Source of the DNA: Dulcicalothrix desertica PCC 7102 | GTDB taxonomy: Bacteria; Cyanobacteriota; Cyanobacteriia; Cyanobacteriales; Nostocaceae | Length of the DNA: 64,000 nucleotides | NCBI RefSeq assembly: GCF_003991905.1 | Contig: NZ_RSCL01000024.1 | Span: forward strand, 1 to 64,000 | Direction: 5' to 3' | Shown: positions 41,704 through 51,002 of the stretch, in pieces | Position numbering within the stretch: position 1 is the stretch's first letter | Layout of the letters: each line of letters begins with the position of its first letter | Notes under the pieces: generated by a model | What the model saw: only the letters and a program-made list of their open reading frames with translations | What the model was told of the DNA's origin: nothing | Databases searched by the model: none | Program-made: the position numbers and the translations under genes

Positions 41704-43842
41704 CTATCTAACTTCAATGTCACCTGATGTAACTGAAGCATCCCAATGAGTTTGCCCATCTCGATGCCAACATTTTAAATCAACTTTACTATTACCAATT
41801 TCTAAACGTCTCAGCGTGATTTCTGGCAACCAATCTGGTAAACATGGATTAACGTAAAGTGTATTATTTGGTGCATCAGCACTTAAACCTAATATTGCTT
41901 GTAAAAGTTGAAATATTGAACCTGCTGCCCATGCTTGTGGTACATTTGCCTCTATATAAGGAACTGGAAAGGCGCCTGGTTTTTCTTCAATACCTGCATA
42001 TACTTCTGGAATACGGTAAGATGCAAAATAACTGGCAGCTTCAAATACACTACGTGCCACACGAGCTACTTCTTCAGTGAAACCGTATTTTTTTAATCCT
42101 AGTGCAATAATACCATTGTCATGAGGCCAAATTGAACCAAGATGATAAGAAAATGGGTTAAATGCTGGATTTTCGGCGGATAATGTTCTTATTCCCCAAC
42201 CTGTAAACATATCTTTTGCCATTAATCTTTCTACTACACGACTCGCACGCTCTTTACTTACAATACCACTCCATAAACAGTGACCTGGATTTGAGGCAAT
42301 AGTTTTTACTGGCTGTTTGTCTTTGTCGAGTGCAAACGCATAATAACCTATGTCATCACACCAAAAGTCTTTTTCAAACCTCGCTTGGAGTTGCGATGCT
42401 TTATTACGTAGCTCCGAAGCACTATTATTTTCACCTAAAGCATCGAATACTTCAGCCATGCGTATCCAGGCATCATATACATATCCTTGGAGTTCGCACA
42501 AGGCTTTCGGCGCCGAGACCTTACTACCATCAGGATACACTATTGCATCTCCTGAATCTTTCCATCCTTGGTTCTCTATACCATGACTCGAACGAGTTTT
42601 ATATTCTTGAAAACCATCACCGTCTAAGTCACCATAATTATCAATCCACTCTAAACAGCGTAATGCTGTATCTCTATATGAGTTGAGTAATGAATTATCT
42701 CCTAACCATTTCCACGTTTCATGCAAAACTATCAAATATAATACAGTTGCATCGGCAGTACCATAATAAGGTGTATGGGGTACCTTTTGGAAATGCGCTA
42801 ATTCACCGTTGCGTATTTCATGTAAAATTTTACCTGGCTCTGAATCACGCCAATCATCCCATGTTGTTGCTTGTAGTTGTGACAGTTTTTTTAATGCCCC
42901 GCGTGCAAAGCCAGGATGAACTGTTGTAGTCTGTAAGCTAGCAATTAAACTGTCACGTCCAAAAATTGTTACAAACTTAGGAACACCAGCAGCAGGTAGC
43001 CAAATATCGTCACCTAAATCATAATCATATAGTCGTAGTGCCGCTAAATCTCTGACAGCTTGTTTGTAGACTCGATAAACTTCTTCGTTTACTGTCGTTA
43101 GTTCGGTGACTGACTCAACCCATTTTTGATTCAAATGTTCTAATTTCGAGTTAACTTCTGTATTTACAGCAGAGTCATAACATATATTTGCAGGTTCGCG
43201 CGTTAGTTTATCTAAAACTAGAATAAAATTACCACAGGTGTGCCAACTGGCGCCTGGTTCTAATACAATTTCAAAGGTAACGCGACCGTTGGCATAATGA
43301 GGTTGAGATGTATAGTTACGCAGTTGGTAAATTATGCTGCGAGAAAAATCTTTATTTTGATAAGTCGTATGTAATTCGTTACGCTGTTTATCCCATCTTG
43401 TTTCAATACATCCTCGACGTATAATTTTACCTTGTTGCACTTCTGAAATATCAGCAAAGTCTGAACGTAAGGCAATTTCAAAACTAAAATTAACTTGCTT
43501 TGTACTATAATTTGTTATGTCTATATCTTCATGAATACCTCCTTCTACTGTTCTACCCACAGTTAGTGATAAGGTGCCTTTAGGAATAACTCCATCTTCA
43601 GTTGTCAATTCTGGATTTATCAGATAAACTTGTGCAGCATAGTATCTTGGTGTTGTAGACCGCAAACGAATCCAAGGTAAAGCATCAGCATACAGAGCGT
43701 AGTAACTTAAAAAACGAGTATCGTCTGTAAAAATACCCAAAAATTTATCTTGATTAATCTGCCCATCTAAGTCAGTCACCATAAAAGTGCTGCCGTGGTT
43801 AATTGTTAATGATGGAGGGCCAACGGTAACTCGCATGTTCAT
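41704..43842 (-). CDS. Glycogen-debranching-type amylo-alpha-1,6-glucosidase
   Basis: A 712-residue glycoside hydrolase of the bacterial glycogen debranching enzyme type. The N-terminal GDE_N_bis-like domain spans about 10-210 (FMVTDLDGQINQDKFLGIFTDDTRFLSYYAL). A six-hairpin catalytic domain covers about 270-700, with LPAAGVPKFVTIFGRDSLIASLQT, TRSSHGIENQGWKDSGDAI and HLGSIWPHDNGIIALGL containing the acidic residues expected for catalysis. No signal peptide, so it is cytosolic. It is three bases downstream of a pentapeptide-repeat gene and probably cotranscribed. Acts on alpha-1,6 branch points or similar alpha-glucosides; the substrate in this organism is not shown. Confidence 0.92.
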   Translation of the reverse strand: MNMRVTVGPPSLTINHGSTFMVTDLDGQINQDKFLGIFTDDTRFLSYYALYADALPWIRLRSTTPRYYAAQVYLINPELTTEDGVIPKGTLSLTVGRTVEGGIHEDIDITNYSTKQVNFSFEIALRSDFADISEVQQGKIIRRGCIETRWDKQRNELHTTYQNKDFSRSIIYQLRNYTSQPHYANGRVTFEIVLEPGASWHTCGNFILVLDKLTREPANICYDSAVNTEVNSKLEHLNQKWVESVTELTTVNEEVYRVYKQAVRDLAALRLYDYDLGDDIWLPAAGVPKFVTIFGRDSLIASLQTTTVHPGFARGALKKLSQLQATTWDDWRDSEPGKILHEIRNGELAHFQKVPHTPYYGTADATVLYLIVLHETWKWLGDNSLLNSYRDTALRCLEWIDNYGDLDGDGFQEYKTRSSHGIENQGWKDSGDAIVYPDGSKVSAPKALCELQGYVYDAWIRMAEVFDALGENNSASELRNKASQLQARFEKDFWCDDIGYYAFALDKDKQPVKTIASNPGHCLWSGIVSKERASRVVERLMAKDMFTGWGIRTLSAENPAFNPFSYHLGSIWPHDNGIIALGLKKYGFTEEVARVARSVFEAASYFASYRIPEVYAGIEEKPGAFPVPYIEANVPQAWAAGSIFQLLQAILGLSADAPNNTLYVNPCLPDWLPEITLRRLEIGNSKVDLKCWHRDGQTHWDASVTSGDIEVR

Positions 43843-43845
43843 AGA

Positions 43846-44520
43846 TTAATCTATATGTTTATTTTCTTCTAAAATCGTTCCTTCTAAATTGGCGCCTTCT
43901 AATTTAGCTCCACTTAGATTTGCCTCATGTAAATCAGCACTTGTCAAGTTAGCACTACTTAAATCAGCTTGATGTGCGTCAACTCCACTTAAATTAGCTT
44001 TATCGAGGTTGGCTGCATTTAAATTAGCTTCGCTTAAGTCAGCGCTACTTAGGTCTGCTTCTATCATTTTTGCTACCGTCAATTCTGAGTGGCTAAGGTT
44101 TGCACTATCTAAAATTGCACCCTCTAAAATTGCCCCTTCTAAAATTGCACCTGTTAAATTGGCGCCAGTTAAGTTAGCATTCGTTAAGTTTGCTCCATTC
44201 AAGTCAGCATTTTGTAAACTTGCCTGACTTAAGTTTGCTCCGTTCAAATTGGCGCCGTCTAATAAGGCTTCGTCTAATATTATACCAGTAATATTGGCAC
44301 CTTCGAGTTCTGCTTCGCTTAAATCGACAGCGGTGAAATCTCTTTTACCTCTACCATATTGGTCTAAAATTTCTGTGCCAAGCATAATATATATCAATAT
44401 GACTACTGTTGCTCGATCTAACCACAAACTTACAGGAGATTCTCCTACCCACAGATAGTTATTTATGAAAATAATTTTATAAGTTTGAAAGTCCCTTAAG
44501 GAAACTTTTAATGTCCGCAT
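43846..44520 (-). CDS. Pentapeptide-repeat protein
   Basis: A 224-residue protein with at least 25 tandem A(D/N)LxxA-type pentapeptides (about 62-220), predicted to form a right-handed quadrilateral beta helix. The first 45 residues include a hydrophobic stretch (ATVVILIYIMLG, about 37-48) that could anchor it. Such proteins are abundant in cyanobacteria, with functions largely unknown. The next gene, a debranching-type glucosidase, starts three bases after its stop, so they probably share a transcript. The repeats also appear as repeated DNA, which explains an open frame of low-complexity residues on the opposite strand. Confidence 0.9.
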   Translation of the reverse strand: MRTLKVSLRDFQTYKIIFINNYLWVGESPVSLWLDRATVVILIYIMLGTEILDQYGRGKRDFTAVDLSEAELEGANITGIILDEALLDGANLNGANLSQASLQNADLNGANLTNANLTGANLTGAILEGAILEGAILDSANLSHSELTVAKMIEADLSSADLSEANLNAANLDKANLSGVDAHQADLSSANLTSADLHEANLSGAKLEGANLEGTILEENKHID

Positions 44521-44765
44521 GGTTGAGTTGATTTAAAAATAACTCTATCTAAAGGTTGATTTTATATAGATAACAACTAAGATTTACGAATAATGGAGTA
44601 TTTAAATTTGTTATCTACCTTCAATTAGAAAGATTTAACATTTGTTGAGAGTTGTTACTATCGTCGAATAATAGGTGGAGATGTTACATGTAATTTCTCT
44701 ACTTATCTAAACCAATCTGGGTTTGGATGTATTACCAATGTTATAGATACATTACACAGGTAGCA

Positions 44766-46337
44766 ATGATACAGAATCAAAAGACGGTTCTGATTGTGGA
44801 CGACAATTATGAAGACCGACAAACTTATCGTCGTTACCTGCTGCAAGATAAGCAATATATCTATAGAATTTTGCAGGCAGAGTCAGCGACTCTTGGATTA
44901 GAGTTATGTAAGCAAGGTAAACCTGATGCTATTTTACTCGATTTTGTGTTGCCTGATATGAACGCGCGCGCGTTTATTGAACAATTACAGGTAGAATTTA
45001 ATACTAATAAAGGTAGTAAATTGCCTGTGGTAATTTTAACTCCTCAGCAAGATGAAGCTTTGGCTGGAGATGACGAAACTTATGATTATTTGATAAAAGA
45101 AAAAATTGATGCGGTTTGTTTACGCTTTGCGGTTCACAAACTGATTGAGCAGACTCGCTTAGAGTTAGAGCTTGAGATATCAAAACAGTTTATCAAAACT
45201 GCTTTAAGTGAAAGCGAAAAGCGGTTTCGTTTATTTGCTGATAATCTTGATGCCATAATTTGGATTGCTAGTCCAGATTCTAGCCAGCATTTTTATGCAA
45301 ATAAGGCTTATGAAAAAATTTGGCATCGCTCTTGTGATAGTCTTATTAGTCAGCCACTTTCTTGGCTCGATGCGGTACATCCAGAAGATTATGAGCGAGT
45401 TTTGGTCAAGTTACAACAACAGGAAAACGGGCAACTTACTAATATAGAGTTTAAAATTATACGTCCTGATGGTTCGGTTCGCTGGATATGGGATAGAGGT
45501 TTTCCGATCCGTGACGAAACAGGAGCGCTTAATTATTATGTTGGTATTGCCGAAGATATTACTGAACAAAAACTTGCACATGAACAAATTCGCCATTTAA
45601 CAGAAACTTTGGAACAGCAAGTTATGGAGCGTACATCCCAGTTGCAAGCTGCCAATAACGAATTAGAGGCATTTGCTTACACAGTATCTCATGATTTGCG
45701 GGCGCCGTTGCGGGCAATGCAGGGTTTTGCAGAGGCATTGGCAGAAGACTATGGTAAGCTACTTGACGAAGTGGGAAACGAATATATTAGTCGAATTGTC
45801 AACTCTGCCCAGCGTTTAGAAAATCTAATTCAAGATTTACTCGCTTACAGTCGTCTTAGTCGTACAGATTTATACTTGCAACCAGTCAATTTAAATAACG
45901 TAATGTTTGAGGTAATGACTCAGTTAGATGGTGATTTAAAAGCAAAAAACGCTCAAATAGCAATTTCGGCACCGTTGCCTACAGTCTCAGCGCATCCTAA
46001 TACATTAGCACAGGTGATTGCCAATTTATTGAGTAATGCGATTAAATTTGTAAGAGTTGGTGAACAACCACAGGTACTAATATGGGCAGAAATTACAACT
46101 CCAGGATGGGTAAGGTTATGGGTAAAAGATAATGGTATTGGTATAAAAGCTGAACACCATCAACGCATCTTTCGCGTTTTTGAACGTCTACATGGAATAG
46201 AGCGTTACCCAGGTACAGGTATTGGGTTAGCAATTGTTCGTAAAGGAGTCGAAAGAATGGGGGGTCGTGTTGGTCTCGAGTCTATAAAGGGACAAGGCAG
46301 TAGTTTCTGGATTGAACTGAAAGATGATAGTAGGTAA
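44766..46337 (+). CDS. REC-PAS histidine kinase (phytochrome-type HisKA)
   Basis: A 523-residue kinase from ATG 44766, which has ACAGG before it; an upstream in-frame ATG at 44727 is less likely. The receiver (about 5-130; LLDFVLP Asp) is followed by a PAS domain (about 155-270, HPEDYERVLVKL, WIWDRGFPIRDETG), a coiled coil, HisKA with VSHDLRAPLRAMQGFAEAL (His about 314) and HATPase_c (DNGIGI, GTGIGLAIVRKGVERMGG). A HisKA of this type is typical of cyanobacterial phytochrome-related kinases. It starts a four-gene same-strand signalling cluster, two bases before the next gene. Confidence 0.94.
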   Translation: MIQNQKTVLIVDDNYEDRQTYRRYLLQDKQYIYRILQAESATLGLELCKQGKPDAILLDFVLPDMNARAFIEQLQVEFNTNKGSKLPVVILTPQQDEALAGDDETYDYLIKEKIDAVCLRFAVHKLIEQTRLELELEISKQFIKTALSESEKRFRLFADNLDAIIWIASPDSSQHFYANKAYEKIWHRSCDSLISQPLSWLDAVHPEDYERVLVKLQQQENGQLTNIEFKIIRPDGSVRWIWDRGFPIRDETGALNYYVGIAEDITEQKLAHEQIRHLTETLEQQVMERTSQLQAANNELEAFAYTVSHDLRAPLRAMQGFAEALAEDYGKLLDEVGNEYISRIVNSAQRLENLIQDLLAYSRLSRTDLYLQPVNLNNVMFEVMTQLDGDLKAKNAQIAISAPLPTVSAHPNTLAQVIANLLSNAIKFVRVGEQPQVLIWAEITTPGWVRLWVKDNGIGIKAEHHQRIFRVFERLHGIERYPGTGIGLAIVRKGVERMGGRVGLESIKGQGSSFWIELKDDSR

Positions 46338-46339
46338 GT

Positions 46340-46786
46340 ATGACAGCAATACATACCATTTTACTGGTAGAAGATGACCCAAACGAAATTTATTTGACCC
46401 AGCGCGCGTTTCAAAAGGCAAATATAAATGTTTCGCTGCAAATTATTGATGATGGAGATAGTGCAATTGCATACCTTAGCGGTGATGGAGAATACGCAGA
46501 CCGTCAACGCTTCCCCATACCCAAACTGATTTTACTCGACTTGAAACTACCCTGCCGATCAGGACACGAAATCCTGGCTTGGCTCAGACAACACCCTTAC
46601 CTGAATCTTTTACCTGTGGTTATTTTTACTTCTTCGCGTGAACCCGCTGATGTAAACTTAGCTTATGAGTTAGGCGCCAATTCATACCTCGTAAAACCCA
46701 ACGGTCTAAAAGCACTAAAGAGAGTCGTAGAAACTTTAACCTTATATTGGCTAGTAGACAACGAACCTCCCGTAAGGGCGGGTTAA
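46340..46786 (+). CDS. Rcp1-like single-domain response regulator
   Basis: A 148-residue stand-alone receiver with VEDDPNEIYLTQRAF, LLDLKLPCRSG (phospho-Asp), TSSREPADVNLAYELGANSYLVKP. The family (Rcp1 type) accepts phosphate from phytochrome-class kinases. The start ATG 46340 lies two bases after the stop of the preceding kinase, so they are translationally coupled and are likely cognate. The last residues PPVRAG are encoded by a GGGCGGGTT repeat that continues past the stop. Confidence 0.93.
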   Translation: MTAIHTILLVEDDPNEIYLTQRAFQKANINVSLQIIDDGDSAIAYLSGDGEYADRQRFPIPKLILLDLKLPCRSGHEILAWLRQHPYLNLLPVVIFTSSREPADVNLAYELGANSYLVKPNGLKALKRVVETLTLYWLVDNEPPVRAG

Positions 46787-46831
46787 CCAAGATTCTACAT
46801 TCTATTTTAAGATATTCCTAAACCCGCCCTC
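46776..46831. repeat. GGGCGGGTT...AACCCGCCC element
   Basis: GGGCGGGTTAACCAAGATTC at the left and TAAACCCGCCC at the right, about 55 bases overall, spanning the end of the response regulator gene and the space to the next kinase. A second copy sits at 48315-48368 in the next intergenic space and a right half at about 20-37. Confidence 0.8.
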
Positions 46832-46838
46832 ATCGTAA

Positions 46839-48311
46839 ATGCCTCATATCCTTATAATTGACGATAACCCAGATGACCGCTTACTTGTACATCGAGAACT
46901 AGAGCGAGAGTTTTCTTCTAGCTTACAAGTTACTGAAATTGGAGACGAATCACAGCTAGAACATGCTTTAGCGATTAATAACTTTGACTTGGTTATCACT
47001 GATTACCAACTTTGTTGGAGTAACGGATTGCGCGTACTTTTGAGCATTAAGTCCCATTATCCGAACTGTCCGGTCATCATGTTTACCAGCACCGGGAACG
47101 AAGAAATAGCTGTAGAAGCGATGAAAAGCGGGCTTGATGACTATATTATTAAGTCTCAAAAGCATTATTTACGTTTAGCACTAGCTGCACGGTCTACTTT
47201 AGCGCGTGCAAAAGCAGAGCATCAAGTATCGCGTCTCGAAAATCGTTTGCAGTCACTTCTAAATAAATTAAATGTAGGTGTGTTTCGTTGTACTATCGAA
47301 GGTCGCATATTAGAAGGTAATAACGCATTTTTACGTTTGTTGAATCTGGAAACCGTTTCGGAAGCGCAAATGCTCGATTTACGGCAACTATTTTGGCAAC
47401 AAGAAAACCCTATTGAACAGCAACAACAATCGAAAGAAATTGCTTTGCATCAAAAGGATGGAAAAGTCAAATGGATTAAGTTATCACAAACTTTAATTAC
47501 CACAGAAGATGAACCTTTTATTGAGGGATTAATTGAAGATGTTACCGAGCAAAAAGAAGCGGAAACAGCTTTACAAAAACTTAACGAACAGTTAGAGGTA
47601 AGAGTACAAGAACGTACTGCTGATTTAGAAGATGTGATTGAGCAGTTGAAAATGTTCGTTGACTCAGTATCTCACGATTTACGGGCGCCGTTGCGAAGCA
47701 TTCAAGGTTTTGCCGAAGCATTATTAGAAGATTATATTTCCTCATTAGACCCAAAAGGCCAAAATTATCTTCAGCGATTAGTCAGTGCTGCTGAACTAAC
47801 TGACACTTTAATTGAAAACCTGTTAGATTATAGTAAACTCAGCCGCATAGAATTACAATTAGAACCTGTCGATATTAATGTTATAGTTTCTCAAGTCTTA
47901 GCACAAATGGAAGAAGAACTACAGCAAAAACAAGCAAAAGTACATGTTATGAATTCTTTACCTACGGTTTTAGGACACTATACTACATGTATACAGATAT
48001 TTACTAATTTAGTCTCTAATGCAATTAAATTTGTTCCTCCTAACGTTCAACCAAAAGTTATAATTAGTGCAGAAACTAATCACAATAATTTCATTCTCTG
48101 GATAGAAGACAACGGGATTGGAATCAAGCCAGAATATCATGACAAAATATTTGGTGTATTTGAACGTTTACACGGCGTTGAATCTTACCCAGGAACTGGA
48201 ATAGGCTTGGCTATGGTACGTAAAGGAGTTGAAAGGATGAACGGACGATGCGGAGTTGATTCTGAATTCGGAAAAGGTAGCAAATTTTGGATACAACTAC
48301 AATCTGTCTAG
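46839..48311 (+). CDS. REC-PAS histidine kinase (phytochrome-type HisKA)
   Basis: A 490-residue kinase: receiver (about 1-120; the Asp region reads LVITDYQL, and Lys IKSQKHY), PAS (about 135-245, LNVGVFRCTIEGRILEGNNAFL), coiled coil, HisKA VSHDLRAPLRSIQGFAEALLEDY (His about 280) and HATPase_c (DNGIGI, GTGIGLAMVRKGVERMNG). It is a clear paralogue of the kinase at 44766, about 50% alike by eye in the kinase half. ATG 46839 follows a GGGCGGGTT repeat element. Third gene of the cluster. Confidence 0.94.
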   Translation: MPHILIIDDNPDDRLLVHRELEREFSSSLQVTEIGDESQLEHALAINNFDLVITDYQLCWSNGLRVLLSIKSHYPNCPVIMFTSTGNEEIAVEAMKSGLDDYIIKSQKHYLRLALAARSTLARAKAEHQVSRLENRLQSLLNKLNVGVFRCTIEGRILEGNNAFLRLLNLETVSEAQMLDLRQLFWQQENPIEQQQQSKEIALHQKDGKVKWIKLSQTLITTEDEPFIEGLIEDVTEQKEAETALQKLNEQLEVRVQERTADLEDVIEQLKMFVDSVSHDLRAPLRSIQGFAEALLEDYISSLDPKGQNYLQRLVSAAELTDTLIENLLDYSKLSRIELQLEPVDINVIVSQVLAQMEEELQQKQAKVHVMNSLPTVLGHYTTCIQIFTNLVSNAIKFVPPNVQPKVIISAETNHNNFILWIEDNGIGIKPEYHDKIFGVFERLHGVESYPGTGIGLAMVRKGVERMNGRCGVDSEFGKGSKFWIQLQSV

Positions 48312-48314
48312 TAA

Positions 48315-48368
48315 GAGCGGGTTAACCAAAATTCTACACTTTCTTTTAATATATCTATAAACCCGCCC
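48315..48368. repeat. GGGCGGGTT...AACCCGCCC element, second copy
   Basis: AGCGGGTTAACCAAAATTCTAC at the left and TAAACCCGCCCC at the right fill most of the gap between two kinases; closely similar to 46776-46831. Confidence 0.8.
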
Positions 48369-48399
48369 CATACTAAAATCCATTCATGTGCGAAGCAAA

Positions 48400-50376
48400 A
48401 TGTCAATACACATTCTACTTATTGATGATAACCCCAACGATCGCTTCCTCGCTGCTCGCGAATTGAAGCTAAAATTTGCTCAAGGTATAACATTTGACGA
48501 AATAACAAACGAAGAAGATTTCGAGCAAGCACTATTAACAGGTAATTTAGATTTAGCAGTAACCGATAACAAGCTACTTTGGATTGAGGGACTAACAGTA
48601 GTTAAAAAAATAAAAGATAAATATCCTAATTGCCCTGTTATTATGTTCACAGACAGTGGTAGTGAGGAAATAGCAGTAGAAGCGATGAAAGCAGGTTTAG
48701 ACGATTATGTTCTAAAAAAGCAACACTATCGTCGTCTTGTTGTTGCCATTGAAAAGTGCTTAGAACAAAAAAGAATTAAAGAAGAGTATGTAGCTAATCA
48801 AAAACTCCTCTACGAACACCAAGAGAGATTTAGAGTTGCACAAGATGCTGCAAATTTAGGTATTTGGGACTGGGACTTAATAACAAATACTATTACTTGG
48901 AATGATAATCACGAACGATTATTTGGACTGGAAATAGGAAGTTTTGATGGAAGATATGAAACTTTTATTAATTGTGTATATAATGAAGACAGAGATTTAA
49001 TTAGCCAAGCATTAGAATTTGCTTTAGAAAATAACAGTGACTTTTATCAAGAGTTTCGTGTTGTTTGGTCAGATAATAGTATTCATTGGATAGCGAGTAA
49101 AGGACATTTTTTCTACGATGATTCGAGTAAAGCCATAAGAGCTAGTGGTATTATTTTAGATATTACTGACCGAAAAGAGCGTGAAGTTGCACAGCAAAGA
49201 TATACAGAAGAGTTAGTACAAGCATATAGTGTTCAAGATGAGTTTTTATCGATAGCTTCTCATGAACTACGTACACCATTAAATGCCATATTAGGATGGA
49301 CGCAATTACTACGTAAATATCCTTTTGATGAAAAAACTCGAAACCAGCGTTTAGAAGTTATCGAACGTAACTTAAAGCGACAACAAGGTGTAGTTGAACA
49401 AATTTTAGATATTTCGCGTTTAAAATCTGGACAGATGCAGTTTGAACGTAAAGTTGTTGATTTAAAATCTGTCATCGAAGGCGCCATTGACAGTACGCAA
49501 TTACCAGTTAGAGCGAAATCGATAAGTTTAGAGTATGTATGTAATGATTCAACAGTAGAAGTATTAGGTGATAAAAGCAAATTATATCAAGTAATTTTGA
49601 ATTTACTATCTAATGCCATCAAATTTACCCCTGAAAAAGGGACTGTAAAAGTTTGTATTGATGTAAATAGAAATAGTGAGAATAGTGTTCAAATTAGTAT
49701 TAGTGACACAGGACAAGGAATTAGCGATAAATTTCTTCCTTATGTGTTTGAACAATTTCGTCAAGAAGATGGTTCTCGCACTCGCACTCATCAAGGAGCA
49801 GGGTTAGGGTTGACGATAGCAAGAAAGTTAATTGAAATGCATGGTGGCACTATTGAAGCAGAAAGTCAAGGTGTAAATCAAGGAGCAACTTTTACAATTC
49901 GACTGCCATTATTAAATAAAGTAACAAGCACAGAAAATACAACTATACAAGGCGCCAACACAAATTATAGTACATTAAAAAATTCTTTACTTAAAGGATT
50001 AAAAATTTTGGTAGTTGACGATGAAACAGATACATTAGACTTATTAGTAATGCTTTTAGAAAACGAAGGCGCCACAGTTACCGCAGTTAATTCTGCAACA
50101 CAAGCTTTACAAATTTTGCAAACAAATAAACCAGATATTTTGATTAGCGACTTAATAATGCCTGATAAAGATGGTTATATGTTACTTGAAGAAGCGAAAA
50201 CACTTGGTTTACAATGGACTGAACCATTAAAATCAGTAGCAATAAGTGGCTATGCTAATGAATCAAATGATAAAATCATGCGAGCCGGTTTTCAAGCCAG
50301 TATATCAAAGCCTATTGAACCTGACGAATTGGTTGATATAATTAATTTTATTACTAACAATTCCTTAGATATTTAA
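48400..50376 (+). CDS. REC-PAS hybrid histidine kinase with C-terminal receiver
   Basis: A 658-residue kinase from ATG 48400 (GTG 48388 is in frame): receiver (about 1-120, NPNDRFLAARELK), PAS (about 145-260, DAANLGIWDWDLITNTITWN), HisKA ASHELRTPLNAILGWTQLL (His about 287), HATPase_c (SDTGQGI, GAGLGLTIARKLIEMHGG) and a second receiver (about 540-655, VVDDETDTLDLL, ISDLIMPDKDGY, SISKPIEP). The kinase class differs from its two neighbours and resembles that of the 2072-5017 hybrid kinase. Its last 12 bases overlap the convergent MobA-like gene. Confidence 0.94.
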   Translation: MSIHILLIDDNPNDRFLAARELKLKFAQGITFDEITNEEDFEQALLTGNLDLAVTDNKLLWIEGLTVVKKIKDKYPNCPVIMFTDSGSEEIAVEAMKAGLDDYVLKKQHYRRLVVAIEKCLEQKRIKEEYVANQKLLYEHQERFRVAQDAANLGIWDWDLITNTITWNDNHERLFGLEIGSFDGRYETFINCVYNEDRDLISQALEFALENNSDFYQEFRVVWSDNSIHWIASKGHFFYDDSSKAIRASGIILDITDRKEREVAQQRYTEELVQAYSVQDEFLSIASHELRTPLNAILGWTQLLRKYPFDEKTRNQRLEVIERNLKRQQGVVEQILDISRLKSGQMQFERKVVDLKSVIEGAIDSTQLPVRAKSISLEYVCNDSTVEVLGDKSKLYQVILNLLSNAIKFTPEKGTVKVCIDVNRNSENSVQISISDTGQGISDKFLPYVFEQFRQEDGSRTRTHQGAGLGLTIARKLIEMHGGTIEAESQGVNQGATFTIRLPLLNKVTSTENTTIQGANTNYSTLKNSLLKGLKILVVDDETDTLDLLVMLLENEGATVTAVNSATQALQILQTNKPDILISDLIMPDKDGYMLLEEAKTLGLQWTEPLKSVAISGYANESNDKIMRAGFQASISKPIEPDELVDIINFITNNSLDI

Positions 50377-50958
50377 TTGCTCATATTCTTCTGGCGTATC
50401 AATATCAATGGCGCCTAATTCAAAAGAAACTGTATGTACTAATTTATTATATTTCTGAATAACTTGTTTTGCTCCTGAAGCTGTATTTAAATTCATTAAT
50501 TCAGGAAAAATCTGACGACTAAAAAGTGCAGGAACTCCTAACGTGTGTTTGTACTCACTTGCTATAATTGGTTTACCCGTAGTATAAAAAGCTTCTACTA
50601 GCTGATTAATAATATCTACAGAAATAAAAGGCTGGTCACAAAGTAAAAGTATGGCGCCATCAATATTACTATTATGCTCAAGCGTTTTTATACCCGCTTG
50701 AATAGAACCTCCCATTCCTTGGCGCCAATTATGATTTTCGACAATAACAACAGGAAGTTCAGATATCTCATTGCGAATTTGTGAGGCATTTGCTCCGAGT
50801 ACGACTATAACAGGTTTGCAAACCGAAGCTAGAGCTATTTCTATTGTGTGACGTAAAAAGCTACGTCCTTGAAAGTTTAGTAGCTGCTTAGGTGTACCCA
50901 TACGAGTAGAGGCGCCTGCTGCTAATATAACTATACCAACTTGCTGTAAACTTTTCAT
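50365..50958 (-). CDS. MobA/MocA-like nucleotidyltransferase
   Basis: A 197-residue NTP-transferase: IVILAAGASTRMGTPKQLLNF signature near the N-terminus, LLCDQPFIS and LGVPALFSRQIF further on. Family members of this subgroup (MocA type) cytidylylate molybdenum cofactor for xanthine dehydrogenase-like enzymes. Fittingly, the next gene upstream on the same strand is the remains of such an enzyme (51003-51850), so its substrate partner may now be missing. A GGGCATCCTTGCCC hairpin separates them. Overlaps the end of the convergent kinase by 12 bases. Confidence 0.88.
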   Translation of the reverse strand: MKSLQQVGIVILAAGASTRMGTPKQLLNFQGRSFLRHTIEIALASVCKPVIVVLGANASQIRNEISELPVVIVENHNWRQGMGGSIQAGIKTLEHNSNIDGAILLLCDQPFISVDIINQLVEAFYTTGKPIIASEYKHTLGVPALFSRQIFPELMNLNTASGAKQVIQKYNKLVHTVSFELGAIDIDTPEEYEQLNI

Positions 50959-50962
50959 AACT

Positions 50963-50995
50963 CTCTTGTGGAGCGGGCATCCTTGCCCGCCTTTT
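50963..50995. terminator. GCGGGCATCCTTGCCCGC hairpin
   Basis: GTGGAGCGGGCATCCTTGCCCGCCTTTT: a 7-bp GC stem with a four-base loop, followed by TTTT on the plus strand. It is one of the GGCATCC repeat family and sits between two minus-strand genes. Confidence 0.6.
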
Positions 50996-51002
50996 AGAAG
51001 CT

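Noticed and set aside
44009-44227. Low-complexity + strand frames opposite the pentapeptide-repeat gene
   Set aside because: Repeated A(D/N)LxxA codons automatically leave the other strand open; the minus-strand protein is clearly the coding one.
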